Positions 16,794 to 26,300 of a stretch of 36,580 nt of DNA are shown in pieces. The notes under the pieces were generated by a model. The model saw only the letters and a program-made list of their open reading frames with translations. It did not search any database and was not told the DNA's origin. The translations under genes were made by a program, and so were the position numbers. Source of the DNA: Ruminococcus sp. (lineage in GTDB: Bacteria; Bacillota; Clostridia; Oscillospirales; Ruminococcaceae); the NCBI GenBank assembly GCA_017529875.1, contig JAFXNC010000012.1:1-36580 (forward strand), read 5' to 3'. Position 1 is the stretch's first letter. Each line of letters opens with the position of its first letter.

Positions 16794-17809
16794 TGAAAAA
16801 CGATCTTGACCGTAACGGCTGTGTCCTTTCGGGACTTGGCTCCAAACAGAAAAAGCAGGCAGTCGGCGTACTTATCGCCGTTGCCTTTTTCTTCGTGATC
16901 TCCGCGTTTACCTTCATGAATTTCCTCTACTGCCTTTCCGACTGCGTGGGCTCCATAGTCTGCGGCTCGCCGGACGTTTCCCTCAGGGACGCCCTCAGAT
17001 CGCTGCCGATCTTTCTGTCATTTTTCATGACCCTCAGCGGTCTGATGACGGTACACACCTTTTACCGCAACGAAAGTCCCGACCTTCTGCGAAGGCGGGC
17101 CAAAAAGCACGCCCTTATCGGCGTATGCATCGGCGTATTCATCATAGTCTATGTTATCGTCGGGGTGATCTCGGGCAGGTATCTGTCCATCACCGAGGGC
17201 GCACCCTCGGCGCTTTACCCCCTTGATGCGGTGCTGTATTCTCTGGGATTCATCGTCTTCGGGGTGTGCATCCTGAGATACTTCGCTAAGCTCCCGGCTG
17301 ACCGGCCTTTCAGCGGCCCCGTCCGCGCACCCTTGCAAAAGCGCGGCAGGATACTCCGCTGCACCGTCAGGAGCCTGTGGCTGCTCATAGGGCTTTACGG
17401 CTTCTGCGGGTTCTTTTACAGCTTTTTCATACTGGACTTTTCGGCAGGCTATCAGGCTTACACGGCGGCGGCTATGCTGGTATCGCTGGGAGCGTTTCTC
17501 AGCGTTGCGGTGTGGGAGCTTTATTACAACAACCTCACCGAGGAAAAGCGCCGTGCAGCCGCCCTTCCGCTGGGGCTGATCTCGCTGCCGCTGTCGGCGG
17601 GAGTTATGATATTCTATCTGCTGGCGCTGAAAGGCAACCTCGACGGCCCCTCGAACGTGGGCTTCGGCATAATACCCATAGCCTACGCCTCGGGCATGAA
17701 CGTTTCTATGGTGCTGGTGGTGCCGGTGCCCCTTATCGTTTCAGTGACGGCTCTTGTCAAGGGGATATGCAGAAAAGTGAAGGCCCCTCATCCGGAAAAA
17801 GGAGCCTGA
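16793..17809 (+). CDS. Polytopic membrane protein of unknown function
   Basis: A 338-residue protein with eight or nine predicted membrane helices and short loops; a basic loop precedes helix 3 (about residues 97-103). No known domain is recognised. The start is taken at the ATG overlapping the metallophosphoesterase stop by one base; an ATG at 16787 is also possible. The coupling suggests a shared role at the membrane, for example in lipid or cell-envelope chemistry. No clear terminator follows; the next gene has its own promoter. Confidence 0.7.
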   Translation: MKNDLDRNGCVLSGLGSKQKKQAVGVLIAVAFFFVISAFTFMNFLYCLSDCVGSIVCGSPDVSLRDALRSLPIFLSFFMTLSGLMTVHTFYRNESPDLLRRRAKKHALIGVCIGVFIIVYVIVGVISGRYLSITEGAPSALYPLDAVLYSLGFIVFGVCILRYFAKLPADRPFSGPVRAPLQKRGRILRCTVRSLWLLIGLYGFCGFFYSFFILDFSAGYQAYTAAAMLVSLGAFLSVAVWELYYNNLTEEKRRAAALPLGLISLPLSAGVMIFYLLALKGNLDGPSNVGFGIIPIAYASGMNVSMVLVVPVPLIVSVTALVKGICRKVKAPHPEKGA

Positions 17810-17896
17810 GAGCGTATGAAACGACAGCTGTACCGCAGACGGGCAATAAGAGTACTAACGCACAAAGTCCGCAGGTATATATCCGTATAAAACCGC

Positions 17897-17925
17897 TTTA
17901 CATTTTCTCCGTTATAGGTTATAAT
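17897..17925 (+). promoter_or_regulatory. Sigma-A promoter of the PP2C phosphatase gene
   Basis: TTTACA (17897-17902), 17-base spacer, TATAAT (17920-17925), 48 bases before the start codon. Confidence 0.8.
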
Positions 17926-17973
17926 ACTATAAGCAGATGATCTTATTCTCATTCATCCGGGGGATAAATATAA

Positions 17974-19728
17974 ATGAAACAAAAAAAGAAAAATCAGAAG
18001 CTGCTTATACAGATAAGCCTTGTGCTTATCCCGGTGTTCATCGTTCTGATAATCGCGGTGTCCTTTATAATGTATAACTCCACCGTCAACGGCTTTCTTG
18101 AAGCGCAGAACAGCAATATGGAGACTATGCTGACCAAGTCTTTTTACGATATAACAGGAAATACCTTTTTCTATGAAGATGTCATGGAATGGGTGATAGA
18201 ACAGTGGGAAAAGGATCCTGCACTGCCCGTCAGCGATATTACTCAGGAGGAGCTGGGCAAATATATCGACTTCTCCGAAGAGTATCAGGGCATCATCGGT
18301 ACGATGGACTTTGTTAACAGCATGACTCCCGACCTGCAGGCATATTTTGTCAAGACCAAATTCCGGCAGATGTGGGAGGCTATTATGCTCGAAGCCACAA
18401 ATAACCGGTATGAAGATCTTTTCCTGATAGATGTTGACGGGGATAACTTTGGGATGGTGCTGTGCGAGTTTAATCTCAACGATGACAGCAAAAATCTGGG
18501 TGACTGCTACGATATCGACCTTTCTCAGCATCCCGCCATAGAGAAGCTGATGAAAAGCGGTTCCGATGATGTCGAGTTTGAAAAGGTCGAAGATTTCCCG
18601 ATGAAGGGCAGCTGCTACATAGCCTGCAAGTCTTTGATACTGAGCGGCAGGACAAAGGCTGTCATGGGTATCGTCTATAACTGGGACAGCCTCAAAGAAA
18701 CGATGAACAGCTCGCTGATGAAGGCTCTGATAATGGGCATCGGCGGGATCGTGTTTGTTATGCTCCTGCTGCTTATCATGCTCTACCGCAGATCCATAAG
18801 GCCCCTTGCCAGGATACAGCACAGCGTCCGCAGCTACACCGAAGATAAGGACAGCGCCGCAGTTATCTCGAAGATGTCGCAGATAAAAGAGCGCAACGAG
18901 TTCGGTCTGCTCTCTGACGATATCTCCGGGCTGGCCTCGGCCATAGATCAGTATACCCGTGAGATCACGGAGCTCACCGGCGAGCGGGAAAGAGTTGCCG
19001 CCGAGCTGGATATGGCAAGAGCGATACAGGCAGGACAGCTGCCGAGGGTCTTCCCGGCCTTCCCCGACAGGAAGGAGCTTGATATCTACGCCTGCATGAC
19101 CCCTGCGAAGGAAGTGGGCGGCGATTTCTATGACTTCTTCTTCGTGGACGAGGATCATCTTGCTCTTGTGATCGCCGACGTTTCCGGGAAGGGCGTTCCC
19201 GCGGCGCTGTTTATGATGTCCTCGAAGATGCTGATAAGCAGCTTCACCTCAATGGGTCTCGGCCCCGCCGAGGTGCTGAGACTTGCCAACGAGAAGCTCT
19301 GCCAGAACAACGAGGAGGATATGTTCGTTACTGTATGGCTCGGAGTGCTGGAGCTTTCTACCGGAAAGATCACCGCCGCCAATGCAGGTCATCTTAATCC
19401 TGCGATACGGCAGCCGGGGGGCAGCTTTGAGCTGTTTGAGGATAAGCACTCCCTCTTTGTGGGGGCGTTTGAGGATGCGGTCTTTGAGCAGTATGAATTC
19501 ACACTTGAAAAGGGCGGCACTCTGTTTGTTTACACCGACGGAGTTTCCGAGGCTACCGACAGCAGCAAAAAGCTCTACGGCACCGACCGTATGATCGAAG
19601 CCCTGAACCAAGCCCCCGATGCATCCCCGAAGGAGCTGCTTGAAAACGTACACCGGGACGTGGATGCCTTTGTGGGCGAAGCAACACAGTACGACGACCT
19701 GACCATGCTGGGTATCAAGCTGCTGTGA
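17974..19728 (+). CDS. Membrane-bound SpoIIE/RsbU-type PP2C phosphatase with sensor and HAMP
   Basis: A 584-residue protein. TM1 is about 10-33, an extracytoplasmic domain of some 215 residues spans 34-248 (no family recognised), and TM2 is about 249-271. A HAMP-like linker (272-325) and a coiled segment follow, then the PP2C phosphatase domain at about 360-584. Metal-binding acidic residues are visible: Asp384/Asp387 in GGDFYDF, Asp402 in ADVSGKG, Asp522 in YTDGVSE and Asp574 in YDDLTML. Phosphatases of this kind dephosphorylate a STAS-domain anti-anti-sigma factor in partner switches. Such a STAS gene lies directly downstream. The likely signal is extracellular. GGGGGAT precedes the start. 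Confidence 0.92.
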   Translation: MKQKKKNQKLLIQISLVLIPVFIVLIIAVSFIMYNSTVNGFLEAQNSNMETMLTKSFYDITGNTFFYEDVMEWVIEQWEKDPALPVSDITQEELGKYIDFSEEYQGIIGTMDFVNSMTPDLQAYFVKTKFRQMWEAIMLEATNNRYEDLFLIDVDGDNFGMVLCEFNLNDDSKNLGDCYDIDLSQHPAIEKLMKSGSDDVEFEKVEDFPMKGSCYIACKSLILSGRTKAVMGIVYNWDSLKETMNSSLMKALIMGIGGIVFVMLLLLIMLYRRSIRPLARIQHSVRSYTEDKDSAAVISKMSQIKERNEFGLLSDDISGLASAIDQYTREITELTGERERVAAELDMARAIQAGQLPRVFPAFPDRKELDIYACMTPAKEVGGDFYDFFFVDEDHLALVIADVSGKGVPAALFMMSSKMLISSFTSMGLGPAEVLRLANEKLCQNNEEDMFVTVWLGVLELSTGKITAANAGHLNPAIRQPGGSFELFEDKHSLFVGAFEDAVFEQYEFTLEKGGTLFVYTDGVSEATDSSKKLYGTDRMIEALNQAPDASPKELLENVHRDVDAFVGEATQYDDLTMLGIKLL

Positions 19729-19762
19729 TAAGCGGCGGCGGCACTTTATTGATCTCTGCCCC

Positions 19763-19791
19763 TTGATTTTTGTTTGCGTTAGTGGTATAAT
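19763..19791 (+). promoter_or_regulatory. Sigma-A promoter of the STAS gene
   Basis: TTGATT (19763-19768), 17-base spacer, TATAAT (19786-19791). The STAS start is 48 bases downstream. Confidence 0.8.
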
Positions 19792-19839
19792 CATTGTATA
19801 AAGAGCTTTGATCATAACGATCCGGACAGGAGGATAAAT

Positions 19840-20136
19840 ATGACTATCGAAAAAACCAGGGAAGGCGGCACTCTCACGCTGGGATTACAGGGACGTCTTG
19901 ACGTAAACAGCGCCCCGGAGCTGAAAGAAGTGCTGGACGCCGAGCTCGGCGATGTTACTGCTCTCGTCTTTGATCTGAAGGAGCTTGAATACATCTCTTC
20001 GGGAGGCATAAGGGTGATCACCGCTGCACAGAAGCAGATGAAAAAGCAGGGCAGTATGAAGATCAGAAATGTCAACAGCATCATAACCGAGATCTTTATG
20101 CTGACCGGACTTGTAAATATCTTTGATATCGAATGA
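19840..20136 (+). CDS. STAS-domain anti-anti-sigma-like protein (SpoIIAA/RsbV type)
   Basis: A 98-residue single-domain STAS protein. The phosphorylation motif reads YISSGGIRVI, with Ser54 at the place of SpoIIAA Ser58; the Asp before the serine pair is Ile here. In partner switching the unphosphorylated form binds and removes an RsbW-like kinase from its target. The kinase re-phosphorylates the serine and a PP2C phosphatase restores it. The phosphatase is the upstream neighbour. No free anti-sigma kinase gene is in the window; the only kinase-like domains are the C-termini of the two MATE exporters. AGGAGGAT precedes the start. Confidence 0.92.
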   Translation: MTIEKTREGGTLTLGLQGRLDVNSAPELKEVLDAELGDVTALVFDLKELEYISSGGIRVITAAQKQMKKQGSMKIRNVNSIITEIFMLTGLVNIFDIE

Positions 20137-20167
20137 CCGGGTGCTGTACGCAGCTTTCCGGCAGAGA

Positions 20168-20199
20168 ACGGGTATCTCCGCTGAGGCGGGGGTACCCGT
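20168..20199 (+). terminator. Strong hairpin after the STAS gene
   Basis: A 14-bp stem (20168-20181 with 20186-20199, two G-T pairs) and a TGAG loop. Only three T follow, so termination may be partial. It separates the STAS gene from the NRPS promoter. Confidence 0.55.
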
Positions 20200-20295
20200 T
20201 TGGCATTCTCCGGCGGAGGATCTGACGCCTTGCTCTCCTGCGGGAAAGCCGGGTAAGCCTTTTGTAAATTCCGTCAAAAAATCGTCCTGTTAAGG

Positions 20296-20324
20296 TTGCA
20301 AAAATATTAAAAGTGTGTTATAAT
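20296..20324 (+). promoter_or_regulatory. Sigma-A promoter of the NRPS operon
   Basis: TTGCAA (20296-20301), 17-base spacer, TATAAT (20319-20324) in the context GTGTTATAAT. It lies 46 bases before the chosen NRPS start. It is a housekeeping-type promoter, with no sign of an alternative sigma factor. Confidence 0.85.
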
Positions 20325-20370
20325 ATTATATATGTGCCAACACGGCAATAATCATTTGGGAGGATCAGTT

Positions 20371-23300
20371 ATGAACAGGATCTGTGCGATGATAAATGAC
20401 AGCATAAAACGTTTCGGAGATAAGCCCGCCGTCACCGATACCGGCAGCGGCGAGAGCCTTACATATCAACAGCTGGACGAGCTTGCCCGCAGGATCGCGG
20501 GAAAGCTCATAAGCGCCGGAGTGCGCCCCGGGGACTTCGTTACCGTGGAGCTTCCGAGGCGTCTTGATTACTTAGCTGCTATGCTGGGCGCGTGGTATGC
20601 CGGAGCGGCTTATGCCCCTCTTTCGGGCAGCTATCCCGAAGACAGGCTTGCCTATATCCGGGAAAACTGCAAGGCTGCGGCGGTCATCGACGAGGCATTT
20701 ATGACCGGTGCAGAGACAGATCAGCCCCTTGAGGATCCTGTTATCCCCGACGAGAGCGCCAACGCCGTGCTTATCTACACCTCCGGCTCCACGGGCAGAC
20801 CCAAGGGCGTGCTGCATGATTTCACCAGCGTTACCGAGTCGGTGCTGCGCTACACCAAGCTTATGGAGCTTGACGAAAACAGCCGTCAGGCCATCGGCGC
20901 ATCCCTGACCTTTGTGGCATCCCTGCAGGCGGTGTGGGCGCCCCTTTCAATGGGGCTTACCGCGTTTTTGCTGCCCTACGATGTCATCGGCGACCCTGTG
21001 CAGCTTGCGGAGAATTTTGACCGCTTCGGGATCACACATTCTTTCATAAGCCCGAAGATAATGAAGCTGTTCAGGCGCAAGGGCACATCCCTGAAATGCG
21101 TGATAGTCGCCGGAGAGCGGGTCACGAACGTCTGCGACCCAGACTTCAAGATCATCTGCTCCTTCGGGCAGACCGAGACCGCCGCCGCCGCAACAGCATT
21201 TACTATCGACAGGAAATACGAGAACACCCCCATCGGCAAGGCCATTGACGGAGTGTATACATATATCCTCGACGAAGACGGAAACGAAGCCGACGAGGGC
21301 GAGCTTTGCATTTCCGGGCATTTTGCCTCCTGCTATCTGGGACTCCCGGAGCAGAGCGCAAAGACCTTTACGACAAACCCCTTCAAGGACCGCGACGGCT
21401 GCGAGCGTATGGTGCGCACCGGAGATATCGTCCGCAGGGAGGCAGACGGCAACCTGATCTATCTCAACCGCCGGGACTGGATGGTGAAGATCAACGGTCA
21501 GCGGGTTGAACCCGGCGAGACCGAAACAAGGCTCTCACAGATCGAGGGCGTGACTTCCGCCGCCGTGCGGAGCTTCACCGACTCAAACGGACAGACCTAT
21601 CTTTGCGGCTATTACACTGCACCGGAAAAGCTCTCTGACAGCTTTGTCAGGGGAAAGCTTGGCGAGGCGCTGCCCGCATATATGATACCGCGGTTCATCC
21701 TGCACCTTGATACCCTCCCCCTCAACGAGAACGGCAAGCTCGACCGGAACGCTCTCCCCAAACCCAAGGCGGAGGACTTTGCCGCCGAATACAGAGCCCC
21801 GGAGACCGCAGAGGAAAAGCTGGTCTGCAAGGCCTTTGAGGAGCTGCTGGGCTTGGAAAGAGCCGGCGCTGACGATGACTTCTTCGCTCTCGGCGGCGAT
21901 TCGATCAAGGCAGTGATGTTACAGGAAAAGCTGTCGCAGTATTCCCTTACTGCGGGACAGATATTTGAAAACCGCACCCCCGCCGGGATTGCGGCCTGCC
22001 TTGCCGCGAAAGAGCAGATCAGCTTCGACTTCCCGGAGAAGGGCGCCTACCCCATGACCGACCCGCAGCTGGGCATCTACCTTGCCAACATCCGGGACAC
22101 CGGGAGCCTTGAATACAACAATCCTGTTACCCTGTTTCTGGACAAGGACACCGGCATCACTGCACAGGCACTTGCGGAGGCGGTCAAGCGGACGGCGGAG
22201 CTTTATCCGTCTGTCAAGGTCTGCGCCCGCACCGTGGATTCCGTGCCCTGCATGGTGCCTGTTCCCGATATGAAGATAGACGTTCCCGTCATAGCCACCG
22301 GGCTTGCCGACGAGGACGAGCTTTGCCGTGACTTCATCAAGCCCTTTGACCTTGAACACGGTCCGCTGTTCAGGTTCGCAGTCTACGATACCCCTGCGGG
22401 CGTGATGTTCATAAGCGACGTTCACCACCTGATAACCGACGGCACATCCCTTTCGCTGTTCATGAAGAACCTCTCCCTGATCTGCGCGGGCAAGGAACCC
22501 ATACCCGAGACCGTCAGCAGCTTCAAGCTCAGCTCCTTTGAACAGGAGCAGAAGTCCGGCGAGAGATATCAGGAGTGCAAAAAGTTCTTTGACGATATGC
22601 TGGCGGGGGCTGAGACCGATTCAAACCTTATCCCCGACGAGATCACCGTTCTCCCTGAGGCAAAGGGCGGTGTGCAGCGGTTCAGCGTTGCGGAGTACGC
22701 CCATAAGATACAGTCCCTGTGCAAAAAACTGGGCATCACCGAGAACACCTTCTTCCTCGGAGCCTTTGCCTATGCTCTGGCAAAGCAGTCCGGGCAGGAG
22801 CCGGCATCGCTGTGCGTGGTGGAAAACGGCAGACATCTCCCGGAGCTGCAATACACCTTCGGTATGCTTGTGCATACCCTGCCGCTGTACATCAAGACCG
22901 ACGATAACAAGGCCGTTTCCGACTATCTCTCCGAGGTGCAGAGGATACTCTTCGGCAGCCTCGACCACGATCTTGTGTCCATAGTTCAGCTCGCCAACGA
23001 GTACGAAGTCAGCTCGGATATCCTTTTTGTATATCAGGGGGAGATGTTCGGCGGGGTGGATTTCGGCGGCAGGACCGTTACTCCCCACATCCGCAAGACC
23101 GGGGACGCGGTCTCCAAGCTCTCCCTCGACGTGTTCAAAGAGCAGGGCGGCTATACCCTTTCCTTCGAGTACAGAAAGGATCTCTACCTCGACGAAACGG
23201 TGGAGAATTTTGCCCGCCTGTATATGAACATAGTCAAGGGTCTCACCGAATGTGACAGGCTTTCTGAGATAGCCCTCTGCGGTGAGCGTGAAAGAGCCTT

Positions 23301-26300
23301 CATCCGCAAGGCCAACGATAACAAGGTCGAATTTGACCGCAGCCTCACCCTCACGGAGCTGTTCCGCAGGCAGGCCGAGGCTCACCCGGATAACATCGCG
23401 GTGTCCTTCAAGGGCAAGAGCCTGACCTATGCCGAGCTCGACAGATACAGCGAAAACCTCGCAAGGATGCTTGCCAAGCAGGGCGTTAAGCGTGAACATC
23501 CTGTGGGTATAATGGTGAAGCGCTGCGAGCTGTTCCCGGTATGCACCCTCGGCGTGCTGAAAGCCGGCGGCGCCTGTCAGCCCCTTGACAGCAACTACCC
23601 TCAGGACAGGCTTGAATTCATGCTGGAGGACTCCAGGGCGCAGATCGTTATTGCCGATGACGAGCTTGCGGGGCTTATCCCCGGCTTCGGCGGGACGATC
23701 ATTTCAGCCAACAGCATCTACGACCTCCCCGAGGACAGAGAGACCCAGCTTGACGCTCCCGACGCGCATACTCTGTTCGCCCTGATCTACACCTCCGGCT
23801 CCACAGGCAAGCCCAAGGGCTGTATGCTGGAGCACGCAAATCTGGTGAACTTCTGCATCTCATTTGCGGAGAAGTTTGACGTTACCTCCGGGGACAGGTT
23901 CGCCGCCTTCGGAGCCTTCGGCTTTGATGCCTCCATGCAGGATATCTATCCCGCACTTACCCACGGCGCTTCGGTGTATATCGTTCCCGAGGAAACACGG
24001 CTCGACCTTGTGGGGCTCCATGAGTTCGTCATCGGCAACAAGATCACCATGATGGATTGCACCACCCAGCTGGGCAGACAGTACATCACCGCCTACCCTG
24101 AGAGCCCCTATATGAGGATATTCACCGTGGGCGGCGAGAAGCTTGTACCCTGCCAGCCCCCGGAATTCGAGTTCTGGAACACCTACGGCCCCACCGAATG
24201 TACTATCTATGTCAGCGACTACCACGTTGACAGGCAGTATGAGAGCGTGCCGATCGGAAAGAGCTTCGGCAACTGCGATATCTACATTCTCGACAGGTGC
24301 GGCAGGCTGCTGCCTCCCGGAGCCGTCGGGGAGCTTGCCGTGTCCGGATACCCCGTAACAAGGGGCTATCTCGGCAGGGAAGACCTGACATCTGAGAAGT
24401 TCATCCCCAACAGAGTTTTTGATATCCCCGGCTACGAGAGGACATATCTCACCGGAGACGTCTGCCGCTATCTCCCGGACGGTAATATCCAGTTCGTGGG
24501 CAGACGTGACGAGCAGGTGAAGATCAGAGGTTTCCGCATCGAGCTTACCGAGATCGAGCGGCGCATAAGAGAATATGAAAGCATCACCGATGCCAGCGTT
24601 ATCGCGGTGGAGCTCCCCGGCGGCGGCAAGGCTGTGGCGGCTTATGTGGTGTCGCCCGAAAAGGTGGATATCCCCTCCCTCAACCGTTTCATCGCCGACG
24701 AGCTCCCGCCATATATGGTACCCTCTGTCACAATGCAGATAGACAGCATACCCATAACCCCCAACGGCAAGGTGGATAAACGCAAGCTGCCGAAGCCCAC
24801 GATCCAGAGCGGCGACGACAACGCCCCGAGGCAGCTCAGCAGCCTTGAAAAGCGCCTCTGCGAGACCGTAAGCGCCATAACCGGATTTGAGTGCAGCTGC
24901 GTCACCGAGAGCCTGATCTCCATAGGACTCACCTCGCTGACCACCATAATGTTCGCGGCGAAGCTCTTTGACGAGTACGGCCTGAAGGTGGGCGTTTCCG
25001 AGCTTATGGAGGACGACTGCACCCTGATGACCGTTGAGGATATGATCGTTGATCATCTGCTGACCTCCAAGGGCGGGACTGCCGCCGAGACGGAGCATAT
25101 TCAGCGCACCTCCTCGCCTCTGGGTTCGGAGCAGCTGGGCGTTTACTACGACAGCATGAAACAGCCGGATTCCACGGTCTATAACATCCCGGTGAAGTAC
25201 ACCTTCCCGAAGAAGACCGATGTGCAAAGGCTGAAAGCCGCTCTCGAAAAGCTGATACTTGCGACCCCGGTGCTCTGCTCACGCATCGTCCTTGACGGCA
25301 CCGGCATAACTCAGCAGATCATCCCCGATCTCAAACCGGAGATACCTGTCACAACCGTTGACAGAGATACGCTTGAAATGCATATGAAGTCCTTCGTCAA
25401 GCCTTTCAGACTTTCAAGCGGCCCTCTGTTCCGCTCTGAGATCATCGAGACCGACGACAGCGTTATCCTGCTCTTTGACGCGCACCACGCCGTCATGGAC
25501 GGACTGTCTCTTTCGGTATTCATAAGTAAGCTGACGGAGCTCTACACCGACGGCACCGAGCCGGAGACGGACAGCTCCTACTACGACTATATCGCCGAAG
25601 AAGCAGAGCTCGAACAGAGCGAGGCAGGCGGGAAAGCAAGGGAGTATTACAAGGAGCTGTTCTCGGATTACGAAAACGCCAGCGATATCACTCCCGACCT
25701 GAACGGCGACCCCGAAAACGGCGCTCTCGGCGAGGCGGTATGCCTTGTTGACCGAAGCCGCGCCGAGGCCTTCTGCCGCGCGGGGCAGTTCACCCCTGCG
25801 GCGCTGTTCCTTGCGGCGACCCAGTATGCAGTGAGCCGCTGCACCGGTGACAGGCAGGTCTATATGTCCATGATCTCCGGCGGCAGGCAGGATGTTAGAT
25901 ATATTGATTCGATAGGTATGTTCGTCAAGAACCTGCCCCTCCATGCCGTGATCGACACTGAAAGGACGGCGCAGCAGTTCGTCACCGACACCGCCGCCGC
26001 GATTGCCGCCGCGCAGAAGAACAGCGTTTATCCCTTTATCAAGCTGTTTGATAAATACGGCTTTGCCTCGAAGATCAACTATGCCTGCCAGCTGGGCATC
26101 GAAGGCGAGATAAGCCTTGAAGGCGCGACAGTCACCGAGGAGGCTATCATCGCTCCGACGCCCAAGTTCAGCCTGTCCGTTCATATCGAGGAGGGCGGCG
26201 CCGACAGCCTCGCCGTAAAGGTACAGTACAACACGGCGCTCTACTCCGAGAAGGCCGCCATGATGATATCCTCGGCTATCTCACGGACGGCGGAGAACAT

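Noticed and set aside
20332..20370. Upstream ATG as NRPS start
   Set aside because: It lies only about 8 bases after the -10 box, at or near the transcription start, and has no ribosome site; the ATG at 20371 follows GGGAGGAT.
23860..25227. Long minus-strand frames inside the NRPS gene
   Set aside because: The plus strand encodes continuous A, PCP and C domains here; the reverse frames have no domains and odd composition.
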